Assembly (NCBI GenBank): GCA_019694455.1
Contig: JAIBBY010000004.1
Coordinates: 1-64,000 of the forward strand
DNA length: 64,000 nucleotides
Origin: Pirellulales bacterium
Lineage (GTDB): Bacteria > Planctomycetota > Planctomycetia > Pirellulales > JAEUIK01
Direction: 5' to 3'
The notes under the pieces: model-generated
What the model was told of the DNA's origin: nothing
Seen by the model: the letters and a program-made list of their open reading frames with translations, nothing else
Database searches by the model: none
Translations under genes and position numbers: made by a program
Shown: positions 1 through 8,656 of the stretch, piece after piece
Numbering within the stretch: the first letter of the stretch is position 1
Layout of the letters: each line of letters begins with the position of its first letter

Positions 1-178
1 GCGTCTTGGAGGGGATGGTGCCGGTGTTGACGCAGACCCCGCCCATGCACATGCGCCGATCGATAATGCCCACGCGTTTTTCGAGCTTGGCGGCGGCGAT
101 CGCCGCGCGCTGGCCGGCCGGGCCGGCGCCGATCACCAGCACATCGAAATCAAAGGGGGCGGATTCGGGATTTGGCAT
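1..178 (-). CDS. sthA: Si-specific NAD(P)(+) transhydrogenase, 5' part
   Basis: This is the first 59 codons of a flavoprotein that runs off the left edge of the window. The N-terminus has a Rossmann FAD-binding motif ([12 protein letters not shown], residues 15-26) and then [14 protein letters not shown]. In place of the CxxxxC redox disulfide of lipoamide dehydrogenases, only the first cysteine is kept and the second is Thr, which is the signature of soluble pyridine nucleotide transhydrogenase. The family interconverts NADH and NADPH in the cytosol. The ATG at 176-178 is the only plausible start. The 147 bases between it and the next gene show nothing I can call. The family identity is well supported, but only a fraction of the protein is visible. 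Confidence 0.85.
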   Translation of the reverse strand, partial: MPNPESAPFDFDVLVIGAGPAGQRAAIAAAKLEKRVGIIDRRMCMGGVCVNTGTIPSKT

Positions 179-325
179 GGCGGGACCATCGCTGGTGAGG
201 AGGTGGGGCGAATTGCGCGCTCGCGGCCGGCGCAGGGAAACGAAGCTTGGGGCCGCAGCGCCTTGGCGCATCTTATCCGCAAGCGTCTGACCGGCGCAAG
301 TCCGGTTGGCGAGTTTCGGCGCGCG

Positions 326-1105
326 TCAACCGCCGCCCAGCCCGCGCAAGAGCGACCCCACCACGTACGACAGGCCCGCCGCGGCGCCCCCCACGCCCAG
401 CGTTTCCAGCCCTGACAAGAGCCACGGTCGATTGACCACAAACCCCTTGAACGCGCCGATCAAGAAGAACGTCAGCCCGGTCAACAGCGAGCTAACGACA
501 AAGGTGGATTGTTCCGAAGGTGTCATCAGCACGAACGGGGCCAGCGGCACGGCGCCCGCCACCAGGAACGAGGCGAACGTGGTGAGCGCCGCGCGCACCG
601 GCGAAGGGCGCTCGAGTTGCAGGCCCATCTCTTCGGTCAGCATGGTGTCGACCCAGCGCCGCGGATCGTCGGTGATGACATCGACCACGCGCTCCAACAG
701 CGGCCCTTCGAATCCCTTCGCGCGAAAGATCTGGCGGATCTCCTCGCGCTCCCCTTCGGGCACATGCTCGATGTGCATTTCTTCGATCCGCCGCGCGCGC
801 TCCAGCACGTGCAGATCGGCGCGCGTGCTCAGGTAGTTGCCGGCCGCCATGCTGAAGCCGTCGGCCAACAGGTTGGCGGCGCCCAGGATGATGGCCACCG
901 TGCCCGCAAGGTTGGCGCCGGCGGCGCCGGAGACAACGGCGAAGGTGGTCACGGTGCCATCGACGGCGCCATAGACCAGGTCGCGCAGGTAGCTATGCTC
1001 GGTGGCGGCGGACAGCCGTTCGGCGATGGCGCTGGGGGTATGCAGTTCTTCCAACTCGGAGCGCCGTCGCGACCCCAGAAGCCTGCTCAACATCGATCGA
1101 CGCAT
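326..1105 (-). CDS. VIT1/CCC1-family metal transporter
   Basis: A 259-residue membrane protein with the VIT1/CCC1 layout. It has two N-terminal helices (about residues 41-65 and 70-95, including DGTVTTFAVVSGAAG and ADGFSMAAGNYLS), a Glu/Met-rich cytosolic segment (about 105-160, EEMHIEHVPEGEREEI), and three C-terminal helices. The family moves Fe2+ or Mn2+ across membranes, usually as a proton antiporter, and the cytosolic helical domain collects metal. I chose the ATG at 1103-1105, preceded by GGGGAAAG. The frame stays open upstream, but that part overlaps epmB and looks non-coding. The gene follows epmB by 22 bases on the same strand and may be cotranscribed with it. The metal specificity cannot be read from the sequence. 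Confidence 0.88.
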   Translation of the reverse strand: MRRSMLSRLLGSRRRSELEELHTPSAIAERLSAATEHSYLRDLVYGAVDGTVTTFAVVSGAAGANLAGTVAIILGAANLLADGFSMAAGNYLSTRADLHVLERARRIEEMHIEHVPEGEREEIRQIFRAKGFEGPLLERVVDVITDDPRRWVDTMLTEEMGLQLERPSPVRAALTTFASFLVAGAVPLAPFVLMTPSEQSTFVVSSLLTGLTFFLIGAFKGFVVNRPWLLSGLETLGVGGAAAGLSYVVGSLLRGLGGG

Positions 1106-1127
1106 GATGGCTTTCCCCGGGCAAGAC

Positions 1128-2153
1128 TTACGCGAGTGGCAGCTTCGACGTCGCGCCGGGCAGCTCTTGCACGAGGCGCGGCACGGCATAGCCGGGCAGC
1201 CGCGCGCGCAACGCCCGGACGATGGCCCGCGCTTCGTCTGGCGGCACTTCGAATCGGGCGGCGCCAGCCACACGGTCGAGCTGATGCAAGTAGTACGGCA
1301 TGACGCGCAAATCGATCAGCCGCTCGCAAAGCTCGGCCAGCACGCCGGCATCGTCGTTGACGCCGCGCAGCAGCACCGCCTGGTTGAGCACGGGCACGCC
1401 GGCGTCGATCAGCCGCGCTAGCGCGGCGGCGACATCCGCATCGATCTCCGCCGGATGGTTGGCATGCACGACCATGATGGGCGTCAATCGCGTGCCAGTG
1501 AGCCAGGCGATCAGCTCACCTTCAACCCGCTGGGGCAACACGATCGGCAGGCGGCTATGGACACGCAGGCGCCGCAACTGGGGCAACTCGGCCAACCGCT
1601 CGGCCAGATCGGCCAGCCGGTCGTCGGCGAGGGTCAACGGATCGCCGCCACTGAGGATCACCTCGCTGATCTCTGGATCTACGGCGACCGCCTCGGCGAC
1701 GCGGTCTGGCAACTCGCTGGCGCTCGGCAGGCCGGCGTAGTCGAAGTTCTGCCGAAAGCAGTAGCGGCAATGGATGGCGCAGGCACCGGTGGCGACCACC
1801 AGCGCGCGCCCCTCGTACTTATGCAACAGACCGGGTGAGATGACTGCGGCCTGGTCGGCGACCGGGTCGGCCAGGAAATCGGGCTGCGGGCGATCTTCGT
1901 CGGCGGCTGGCAGGACTTGCCGCAGCAAAGGGTCGTGGGGGTCTCCCCGGCGCATACGGTTAATAAAGGGACGGGGAACCAACAGCGGAAACCGCCGTGC
2001 GGCGGCGGCGCCATAGCCGAGCAGGGCCGGATCGAGTTCGAGTTCGGCGCACAGGCTGTCGATGGTGCGAATGGCGTCGCGAAGCGCGATTTGCCACAAT
2101 CTGGGGGCACGTGGCCCTGGGACAAGATGGCCTTGAGAAGCTAGAATCACCAT
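1128..2153 (-). CDS. epmB: EF-P (R)-beta-lysylation protein EpmB
   Basis: A radical-SAM enzyme of the lysine 2,3-aminomutase family. The cluster motif CAIHCRYC (Cys125, Cys129, Cys132 from the chosen start) lies in GACAIHCRYCFRQNF, followed by SGGDPL typical of this family. At 341 residues it matches EpmB (about 340) and is shorter than true lysine 2,3-aminomutases. EpmB converts L-lysine to (R)-beta-lysine, which EpmA attaches to elongation factor P. Both efp and epmA lie divergently next door, which makes this assignment firm. I chose the ATG at 2151-2153 because the conserved region (WQIALRDAI) begins about 20 residues later. An upstream ATG at 2247-2249 would add 32 residues of unconvincing sequence. 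Confidence 0.92.
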   Translation of the reverse strand: MVILASQGHLVPGPRAPRLWQIALRDAIRTIDSLCAELELDPALLGYGAAAARRFPLLVPRPFINRMRRGDPHDPLLRQVLPAADEDRPQPDFLADPVADQAAVISPGLLHKYEGRALVVATGACAIHCRYCFRQNFDYAGLPSASELPDRVAEAVAVDPEISEVILSGGDPLTLADDRLADLAERLAELPQLRRLRVHSRLPIVLPQRVEGELIAWLTGTRLTPIMVVHANHPAEIDADVAAALARLIDAGVPVLNQAVLLRGVNDDAGVLAELCERLIDLRVMPYYLHQLDRVAGAARFEVPPDEARAIVRALRARLPGYAVPRLVQELPGATSKLPLA

Positions 2154-2320
2154 TTTCCCACCATCGCCCCGCACGCCCATCAAGTGGCTGGACACTGGCC
2201 CCACGCCTTGCCACTTTACCGCCAAGCGACCAGCGTACTTGGCTAGCATAGCGGCGGGCGCCCTGTTAACGCCATCCGCTCTTAACCTTCGATTTTCATA
2301 GTTTTCGCAGGAATAGAATC

Positions 2321-2890
2321 GTGCCGACGTACAACACCAGCGATCTGAAAAAAGGCCTCAAAGTCAAACTGGATGGCGACCCCTATTTGATTGTCGAGTG
2401 CAATTTTGTGAAGCCGGGCAAAGGGCAGGCGCTTTACAAGCTGCGCATCCGTAATCTGATTCGCGGCACGGTCATCGACCGCACGCTCAAGAGCGGCGAC
2501 TCGATCGAGGCGGCCGATGTCGAGGAGATCGAAGCGCAGTTTCTTTACCAGCAGCTCGACAAATATGTCTTTATGGACAGCAAGACGTATGAGCAATACG
2601 AGCTGACCAAAGATCAGTTGGACGACGCCTGGAAGTTTCTCAAGGAGTCGATGGAGTGCCGCATGGTGCTCTACAACAACAACCCGATCACCATCACACC
2701 GCCCAATCACGTGGTGCTCAAAGTCACCTACGCCGAGCCGGCCGTGCGCGGCAACACCGCCACCAACCTTTCGAAACCGGTGAAGGTGGAGACCGGCGCC
2801 GAGTTTATTGTGCCCGCCTTTGTTGAGCAGGACGAATCGATCAAGATCGACACCCGCACCGGCGAGTATCTGGAACGCGTCAAGGAGTGA
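2321..2890 (+). CDS. efp: Elongation factor P
   Basis: A 189-residue, full-length EF-P with the three-domain KOW/OB architecture. The loop FVKPGKGQA carries Lys34, the residue that EpmA/EpmB modify with beta-lysine. EF-P binds between the ribosomal P and E sites and relieves stalling at polyproline stretches. The start codon is GTG at 2321, which fits the conserved start PTYNTSDLKKG. Upstream, the 167 bases shared with the divergent epmB must hold both promoters, although I cannot place a clear -35/-10 pair. epmA begins 21 bases after the stop, so substrate and ligase are probably cotranscribed. Confidence 0.97.
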   Translation: MPTYNTSDLKKGLKVKLDGDPYLIVECNFVKPGKGQALYKLRIRNLIRGTVIDRTLKSGDSIEAADVEEIEAQFLYQQLDKYVFMDSKTYEQYELTKDQLDDAWKFLKESMECRMVLYNNNPITITPPNHVVLKVTYAEPAVRGNTATNLSKPVKVETGAEFIVPAFVEQDESIKIDTRTGEYLERVKE

Positions 2891-2911
2891 CGCGCTTACC
2901 CGCCCCGTTTC

Positions 2912-3931
2912 TTGGGGGTGAACGCCATCGAAGCTCACGCTCCAGAAACCGTGATGTTCGCACCGAGCGCTAGTTGGGCCGCGCTGCGCGCCCGCGCTGA
3001 AATGTTCGCACGCGTGCGACGGTTTTTCGACACACGTGGTTTTCTGGAAGTCGACACGCCGGCGTTGTCGGCCGACGTGGTGGTGGATCGGCATCTCGAC
3101 CCCCTTGCGGTGACTGTGCCCGACGATCCTCGGCGGCCTGCCATCGGCCGCCAGTTGTGGCTGCAAACTTCGCCCGAGTTCCACATGAAGCGGCTCTTGG
3201 CCGCTGGCTCGGGACCGATCTATCAGCTTTGCCGCGTGTTTCGTGGTGGGGAGAAGGGACGCCGGCACAATCCCGAGTTCACCATGCTCGAATGGTACCA
3301 ACCGGGAGCGAGCTATCGCCAAGGCATGGACCTACTGGCGGAGTTGGCCGGGGAACTGCTCGGCGGCGGCGCCACCGAGCGCATCAGTTACCGCGAGATG
3401 TTCATCGCGCATGCAGGCATCGACCCACTGCGCGCCACGTTGGATGATTTTGTCGCTTTGGTTCGGCAGCGCGGCAGTGCGCCACCCGGCAGTCTCGACG
3501 CGGAGGATCGTGACGGCTGGCTCGATTGGCTGTTGGTCGAACTGGTCGAGCCGAAACTCGCTGAACGCGGGCCGACGATCGTCTTTGACTATCCGGGTAG
3601 CCAGGCGGCGCTAGCGCAAACTCGCGTTGAGGCAGACGGCGTGATCGTCGCCGAGCGGTTTGAGTTGTATGCGCAAGGGATAGAGCTTGCCAATGGCTAC
3701 CACGAACTGCTCGACGCCGACGAGTTGGCGCGGCGCAGTCAGGCCGCGAACGAGCAGCGCCGGCGCGATGGAAAGGGGGCGTTGCCGGTCGAAAGCCGGT
3801 TGCTGGCCGCGATGCGCGGCGGCCTGCCGCCGTCGGTCGGCGTGGCGCTTGGACTTGACCGGGCGCTGATGATCGCGTTGGGCGCGCGGACGGTACAGGA
3901 AGTGATGCCGTTTCCGATCGATATTGCCTGA
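2912..3931 (+). CDS. epmA: EF-P lysine aminoacylase EpmA
   Basis: A class II lysyl-tRNA-synthetase-like ligase of about 330 residues without the anticodon-binding domain, as expected for EpmA/GenX. Class II core motifs are visible: FFDTRGFLEVDTPALS (motif 1), TSPEFHMKRLLAAGSGPIYQLCRVFRGGE (motif 2) and GGLPPSVGVALGLDRALM (motif 3). The enzyme activates beta-lysine and transfers it to Lys34 of EF-P. The start is uncertain. TTG at 2912 is the longest, GTG at 2918 sits in the same G-rich tract, and ATG at 2954 is nearest the conserved region. The gene follows efp directly. No EpmC hydroxylase is present, which is common outside enterobacteria. Confidence 0.93.
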   Translation: MGVNAIEAHAPETVMFAPSASWAALRARAEMFARVRRFFDTRGFLEVDTPALSADVVVDRHLDPLAVTVPDDPRRPAIGRQLWLQTSPEFHMKRLLAAGSGPIYQLCRVFRGGEKGRRHNPEFTMLEWYQPGASYRQGMDLLAELAGELLGGGATERISYREMFIAHAGIDPLRATLDDFVALVRQRGSAPPGSLDAEDRDGWLDWLLVELVEPKLAERGPTIVFDYPGSQAALAQTRVEADGVIVAERFELYAQGIELANGYHELLDADELARRSQAANEQRRRDGKGALPVESRLLAAMRGGLPPSVGVALGLDRALMIALGARTVQEVMPFPIDIA

Positions 3932-3940
3932 TGGGCAACG

Positions 3941-3975
3941 AAAAAGGGCCGCCCCTACTGGCAAGGGGCGGCCCT
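3941..3975 (-). terminator. Rho-independent terminator of the PKD/PEP-CTERM gene
   Basis: A perfect 12-bp inverted repeat (3945-3956 with 3964-3975) encloses a 7-base loop. On the minus strand the stem is followed by a run of five T. It lies about 43 bases after the stop of the minus-strand gene ending at 4018 and just after the epmA stop at 3931. It therefore probably terminates the minus transcript, and the stem may also slow readthrough from efp-epmA. Confidence 0.85.
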
Positions 3976-4017
3976 GTCGAAATCAAGGAGTCTGTCTGGC
4001 AAGCCAGACGCTAGTGG

Positions 4018-5178
4018 CTAGCTCCGGTTCTTGCGACGCCGGAACATGGCTGCAGCTAGCAGGCAGCCGAGACCAAGCATCACCACCGAAGCAGGCTCGG
4101 GGATGATGTCGAACTCGAAGCTCTGTGTCGCCGTGCCGCCGTCGCCGTCCGACACCAGCAGGTTCACCTTGTAGTGACCCGGGGTGTAGTACAGCGGGGA
4201 GGTCGGATTACTCGAGTCGTTGTCGAAGAATCCGTCGTTGTCCAGGTCCCAAGCAAAAGACAGGGTGTCCAAGCCGGGGTCGCTGGCGCTGCCGATAAAC
4301 GACACAGTGGCGCCGCTCGGGCCTTGCACAAACGAATTGAAGTTGATGCTGGCGATTACCGGCGGCAAATTGAGCACGGTCAGGCTTTGCGTCAGCAAGT
4401 TCGAAAGCGCGCCGTCACTATCCTGCGCCTGACCAGTCACCGCATAGACTTGCGGAGTCGGTCCGGTTTGATAGTACGGGCCAAGGCCAACGAGATTCGA
4501 CGCGCGAGTCGAACCAGGGGTGGTGTTGCCGTCGAGGCCGGCGCCGTTGCCATTCACAAAGAAGTTGACGGTGTCGGCGCCGGGATCAGTCGCCAGCACC
4601 TGTGCCGCAATCGATTGACCTTCGTTGATGGTCGTGCTGGAGAGCACCAAGCTGGTTGCGGTGGGAGCGACGTTGAGCACGGTCAGAGTGCGCAAGTCGG
4701 CGACGGCACCGCTCGAATCGCCACTCGGATTGCCGGTGCCGTACGAGGCGTTCTCCTGCCAATGCCACGAGAGGCTCTGATTGTAGGAGACGTTATAGGT
4801 GCCGTTCTGAGTGTAGGTGAGCGGACCGGTGGTGAAGCCCTGCGTGGCGCTACCGCCCCCCGCGCTGGGAGACGAACCACCTTGCACGCTGCCGGGAGCA
4901 GACACGTTCAACGTGTTGCCATTGAAAGTCCGTGTGGTCGTGCCGGCAAAGCCAGACTCGCTGGCCGGGCTGACATTGAACTGGGCCGAGGCGGTGATTG
5001 AATCACCTTCGTTGACCGTGCCCGCGGAGAGGTTGAAAAAGTCTTGCCCCACGCTTCCATCAGCGTCGGCGAAGACTGGGACTGCGGTGAACGCAGCCAA
5101 GAGAATAGCGACACCGCCTGCCAGTAGCGGTGTCTTGCGTCGTACTGACGCAAGGCAGAAACAAGTTGTCCAACTCAC
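4018..5178 (-). CDS. Secreted PKD-domain protein with PEP-CTERM anchor
   Basis: A 386-residue exported protein. Residues 14-38 form a signal peptide (LLAGGVAILLAAFTAVPVFA). The body is Ser/Thr/Gly/Asn-rich with Ig/PKD-like repeats, the clearest being AWDLDNDGFFDND followed by YYTPGHYKVNLLVSDGDGG near residues 305-350. The C-terminus is a PEP-CTERM signal: PEPAS, a hydrophobic helix, then RRRKNRS. Such proteins are sorted by exosortase to the cell surface or extracellular matrix. Translation starts at GTG 5176-5178 behind a strong AAAGGAG. It is a single-gene unit with its own terminator at 3941-3975. No exosortase gene is visible in this window. The specific function is unknown. Confidence 0.88.
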   Translation of the reverse strand: MSWTTCFCLASVRRKTPLLAGGVAILLAAFTAVPVFADADGSVGQDFFNLSAGTVNEGDSITASAQFNVSPASESGFAGTTTRTFNGNTLNVSAPGSVQGGSSPSAGGGSATQGFTTGPLTYTQNGTYNVSYNQSLSWHWQENASYGTGNPSGDSSGAVADLRTLTVLNVAPTATSLVLSSTTINEGQSIAAQVLATDPGADTVNFFVNGNGAGLDGNTTPGSTRASNLVGLGPYYQTGPTPQVYAVTGQAQDSDGALSNLLTQSLTVLNLPPVIASINFNSFVQGPSGATVSFIGSASDPGLDTLSFAWDLDNDGFFDNDSSNPTSPLYYTPGHYKVNLLVSDGDGGTATQSFEFDIIPEPASVVMLGLGCLLAAAMFRRRKNRS

Positions 5179-5386
5179 TAGCGACTCCTTTTACTTCCTG
5201 GGTCGAAATCGACCACGAGCCAAATGTTGTCGACCTTGGCGCAGAAACCCTTTCTGCCCGGGTTTTTGGCACGTTCAGCTAGGGTAGTAATCCTCACGGA
5301 GCTTTGTAAAGAGAAAATTCTAAAATTTGCGAATTTTCATCATCCCGGCGAGGTCGCCCCCGTTCTTTCAAGGGCGCGTAAGCCTG

Positions 5387-5818
5387 TCATACGAGACCAG
5401 AATCTGGCCCGGTCGCTGTCTGATATGCCTCGCACTCGAACGGGTTATCCCAATAGCCCGCCCGGCCTTGCGTCCAAAGCACCAGCGAACACGTGAGATA
5501 GGCGGGGACGAACAGGGGGCCCCAGCGCTCATACTGGCGTACATGAACCAGTTCGTGCTGGCGAGCCCCATCCAGGGTTGCCTGATCCAATCCCAGCACC
5601 ACATGCCCAAGCGTCATGGCCGACGCGCCGGCCACACCGGGTACTTTGGCCAGTCCGCCTGTTACCCAGCCACCCCAGAACTCCAGGATGGGGCCTCGGC
5701 GGCGGCAGCCCCCACCGGTCGCCAGACCAGCCAGGCCCACGATTAGGCCCACGGCCGACCAGGGACTGGCCCAGAGGTAGATGAGTGTTCGGCCGCAGAG
5801 GTAGATGGTTTTGGTCAT
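5387..5818 (-). CDS. Membrane protein with HELVH motif, function unknown
   Basis: A 143-residue protein with hydrophobic segments near residues 8-36 (TLIYLWASPWSAVGLIVGLAGLA) and 100-120. Between them is QHELVHVRQYERWGPLFVPAYL, an HExxH signature that could bind zinc, and a later conserved-looking FECEA. The family resembles small uncharacterised bacterial membrane proteins with HELVHVRQYE. Whether it is a peptidase is not known. I chose the ATG at 5816-5818. A TTG at 5836 would add six residues, and neither start has a good ribosome binding site. The gene stands alone between a PEP-CTERM gene and a divergent small gene. Confidence 0.7.
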   Translation of the reverse strand: MTKTIYLCGRTLIYLWASPWSAVGLIVGLAGLATGGGCRRRGPILEFWGGWVTGGLAKVPGVAGASAMTLGHVVLGLDQATLDGARQHELVHVRQYERWGPLFVPAYLTCSLVLWTQGRAGYWDNPFECEAYQTATGPDSGLV

Positions 5819-6047
5819 TGACTTGGGGGTAGGCAATTGGCGGAACCGAGAAAACTCGGAAAAACGTCAAAATCGGCGCAGGCTGTCGCCGATACAAGGA
5901 TTATGCACGGGCCGAACCGCGCCCCAGCGCTGAATTTCAGCGCCTGCGCGGGGGCAGGGTCCGCTTGCCGGCCGACGCGCGATGATTGTCGTTTCGCCGC
6001 CGCCGGCATGACCATCACCCCTTTTCGAAATGTCCGTGGGGGACGCC

Positions 6048-6380
6048 ATGCAAGTCAAAGTATATGTGCCGCGACTGATCGAAATCCCCAGCGAGTACTT
6101 GTCGGGCCTGGCCAAGCGGGCCAGCGACAAGCTGGGGGACCGCGCCAGGGAGGTGTGCGCAACTCGCGGACATCTGGTGCGGCAAGCGATTCGCGACGGT
6201 TTGCTGCGCGAGTTCGACGAGCTGATGGATGACAACGGCGCCGTCGACATCGTGTGCGATCCCAGCAGCGAGATTCCGCTGGAACTGGAAAACAAGACGC
6301 TCACGCTGGTCGAGTTGCTCGAGGCGCTGCAATTCAAGCGCAGCCTCAACGACATGAAGACCAACTCGCATGCGGCGTAG
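6048..6380 (+). CDS. Conserved-looking 110-residue protein of unknown function
   Basis: A soluble, acidic protein (about 110 residues) starting MQVKVYVPRLIEIPSEYLSG. It is mostly predicted helical with two Asp/Glu-rich stretches (FDELMDDNGAVDIVCD and ELENKTLTLVELLEAL). I do not recognise a family. The codon usage and third-position GC match the neighbouring genes, which supports coding. The ATG at 6048 is preceded by a GGGGGA tract at good distance, so I prefer it to the in-frame ATG at 6030. It is a single gene, with 336 apparently gene-free bases after it. Confidence 0.6.
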   Translation: MQVKVYVPRLIEIPSEYLSGLAKRASDKLGDRAREVCATRGHLVRQAIRDGLLREFDELMDDNGAVDIVCDPSSEIPLELENKTLTLVELLEALQFKRSLNDMKTNSHAA

Positions 6381-6716
6381 TCGGCTGAGGAAGCCACCCG
6401 TCGCGGCGAACGCTGTTTGACTGTCGCCGCACGGCGATTCAACGCCGTTTTCGGCGGCCATGCCGGGCGTTGAAATGGCGAGGAACTTAGTGGCATCGCT
6501 CGTTGAATGGTCCGCGCCATGGGAAATGGCCAGATCTAGCGCGCTGGCGACGAAACGCATTGGCGCCAATCGACCAACTCAGCAGTTCAAACAGGGCAAA
6601 CTTGGTGGAGTTTCTTGATCGTGACCAATTTTCAATGATTTCCATGCAAGACTAGCCGATTCCCTCTTGAGGAGTAGGCCGGCCGTACGGGGGCAGTCGA
6701 GGCGGACGGGTCAGGC
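6381..6716. other. Intergenic stretch without a recognisable gene
   Basis: A stretch of 336 bases between the 110-residue protein and the WD40 gene. I see no credible open frame, RNA gene or strong hairpin. It is more AT-rich around 6590-6660 and probably holds the WD40 promoter, but I cannot place one. Confidence 0.4.
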
Positions 6717-8639
6717 GTGTCCGCAGCGCTAAGTCAACTCAACACCGCGAAGACGGCAACCACGACGTCGACCACGGCCATGAAGCATACAGCGAACTCA
6801 CACAGTCATCGCGAACGCCAAAGTGTTGCGCCGCCGCGGAATTTGTGTCCGCTGTGCCAGACTGCCGTCGAGCACAACGCCGACGCGCCTGGCAAATCGC
6901 TGGTTTGCCCCTCGTGTCATCTGGTGTTCGGCCGCGAAGCTCGCCCCATTTCTCCCGCACATTTAGAACCTAAACGCTCGCCGACCGTCGAGGCGCAAGC
7001 GCAGTCGTCGCGCGTCGATGATTGGATCGGGCCAGCGACGGTGGTTGCCACCGTGACCGCCGCGGCCGCGATTACTCCCAGTCCGCAGCGCCGCGGCGCG
7101 AGGTTTTCGCGCGTGACCGGCCTGGTGGCCGTCTCCCTGGTGCTGCTGACGGGGCTTTCGATTGGTTCGTTCCTGGTGGTGGGCCAACTCATCGCCGAGG
7201 TGCGTCAACTGCGCGACGCTAATCGGGTGGCCGATCAAGCGCGGCAACAGGCTATTGGCGAACGTGACGAAGCGGAGCAGCGAGTACGACTGGCGCTGGC
7301 CGATCGACTGGCCAGATCGTCGCAAGAGCTTTTGACCGAGTCGCCCAAACGCAGCGCGCTGTTGGCCAGCGAGGCCGTGACGGTCGCTCTCGTGGGCGGA
7401 CAACCGCCGGCCGCCCAGGCCGAGCAGACGTTGCGCGACGCGCTTTCGACCCTCGACAGCAACGGTTTGGGCGGGCACACCGATTGCATTTCGGCGGTGG
7501 CCATCAGCGCCGATAGCCGATTGCTGGTCACGGGCAGCCACGACAATACCGCTCGGCTGTGGGACCTGTCGGCCAAATACACCGCCGCTGCCCCCTTGGT
7601 GCTAACAGGCCACGAAGGGCGCATTAGTTCGATCTGCATCAGCCACGACAATAGCTGGCTGGTCACTGGCAGCTACGATGGAACCGCGCGGGTGTGGAAC
7701 CTTAAGAGCAAGGATCCCACCGCCACTCCCACGATCCTCCGTGGGCATAACGGCCGTGTCACCGCGGTGGCGATCAGCCCCGATAGCCGTTGGCTGGTCA
7801 CGGCCAGCGGCGGGTTAGGTCGCAAAGACAACGAAGTGCATCTTTGGGACTTGACTTCGGATGACCCCGCCGCCAACGGTCGCCTTCTGACCGGACACGA
7901 TCAGGTGGTCCTTTCATTGGCGATCAGCTCCGACAGTCGCATGCTGCTCACCGGCAGCGCCGATCGAACGGCGCGGCTGTGGGATCTGACCGCCGACGAT
8001 CCCTCGCTGACCAGCATTGCGCTGACTGGCCATGGCGAATCGGTGCAGACCGTGACATTTTCGCCCGATCTGCACTGGGCGATTACGGCCAGTCTCGACA
8101 GCGTCGCGCGGGTTTGGGATTTGACGGCGCCCAACCCGGCGGAGGCAGCGGTCGAACTGCATGGGCATCGCGGTTGGATTCGCGCCTTGGCGGTCAGCCC
8201 CGACAGCCATTGGCTAGTCACCGCTGGCGAAGACAAGACGGCGCGGCTGTGGGATCTGACCTTGCCCGACCCCAACTTGCGGACGTTCACGCTGGTAGGG
8301 CACGAGGCGTCGATTCAGGCAGTGGCCATCACGCCCGATAGCCGGCGACTGGCGACAGCCAGCCTGGACAAGACGGCGCGGCTGTGGGACCTCTCCGCCC
8401 CATCAGACGAGATGCGTCCGATAGTGCTGCACGGTCACGACGGCCCGCTGCAAGCAATCGCCATTAGCGCCGACAACCATTGGCTTGTCACCGGCGGCGA
8501 CGACCACCTGGCTCGAGTTTGGAACCTCAATCTCAACGAGCTGACCGACTTCGCCCGCGATTTGGCGAAGGGCGATCCGGTGATCGAAGAGTTGCGCCGC
8601 TGCTTCTTGGAGCCAGTCACCGCCAACAAGTTGCGTTGA
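6717..8639 (+). CDS. Single-pass membrane WD40-repeat protein with zinc-ribbon-like N-terminus
   Basis: A 640-residue protein with three parts. Residues about 43-66 carry CPLC...CPSC, a probable zinc ribbon. Residues about 130-160 form one transmembrane helix (VTGLVAVSLVLLTGLSIGSFLVV) followed by a charged coiled-coil-like stretch. Residues about 250-605 hold eight WD40 units, each with a GH near its start and LWD/VWD/VWN at its end, enough for a closed propeller. This would place a propeller on one side of the membrane as a protein-binding platform. The start is unclear: GTG at 6717 gives the longest form, and ATG at 6780 would remove 21 low-complexity residues. No enzymatic domain is visible. 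Confidence 0.85.
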   Translation: MSAALSQLNTAKTATTTSTTAMKHTANSHSHRERQSVAPPRNLCPLCQTAVEHNADAPGKSLVCPSCHLVFGREARPISPAHLEPKRSPTVEAQAQSSRVDDWIGPATVVATVTAAAAITPSPQRRGARFSRVTGLVAVSLVLLTGLSIGSFLVVGQLIAEVRQLRDANRVADQARQQAIGERDEAEQRVRLALADRLARSSQELLTESPKRSALLASEAVTVALVGGQPPAAQAEQTLRDALSTLDSNGLGGHTDCISAVAISADSRLLVTGSHDNTARLWDLSAKYTAAAPLVLTGHEGRISSICISHDNSWLVTGSYDGTARVWNLKSKDPTATPTILRGHNGRVTAVAISPDSRWLVTASGGLGRKDNEVHLWDLTSDDPAANGRLLTGHDQVVLSLAISSDSRMLLTGSADRTARLWDLTADDPSLTSIALTGHGESVQTVTFSPDLHWAITASLDSVARVWDLTAPNPAEAAVELHGHRGWIRALAVSPDSHWLVTAGEDKTARLWDLTLPDPNLRTFTLVGHEASIQAVAITPDSRRLATASLDKTARLWDLSAPSDEMRPIVLHGHDGPLQAIAISADNHWLVTGGDDHLARVWNLNLNELTDFARDLAKGDPVIEELRRCFLEPVTANKLR

Positions 8640-8656
8640 CGCGGTCTGGCAGGGCT

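Noticed and set aside
4174-5001. A 275-codon plus-strand frame opposite the PKD/PEP-CTERM gene
   Set aside because: It is antisense to a gene with signal peptide, PEP-CTERM tail and strong ribosome binding site. The frame has no recognisable features.
5243-5267. Competing short hairpins (CAGAAA/TTTCTG and AAACCC/GGGTTT) upstream of the PKD/PEP-CTERM gene
   Set aside because: Stems are only 6 bp, no stable T-tract terminator results on the relevant strand, and such pairs are expected by chance.
7440-8540. Regularly spaced similar segments that could be taken for a CRISPR or tandem DNA repeat
   Set aside because: They are the coding repeats of the WD40 blades, about 120-140 bases long with protein-level similarity.
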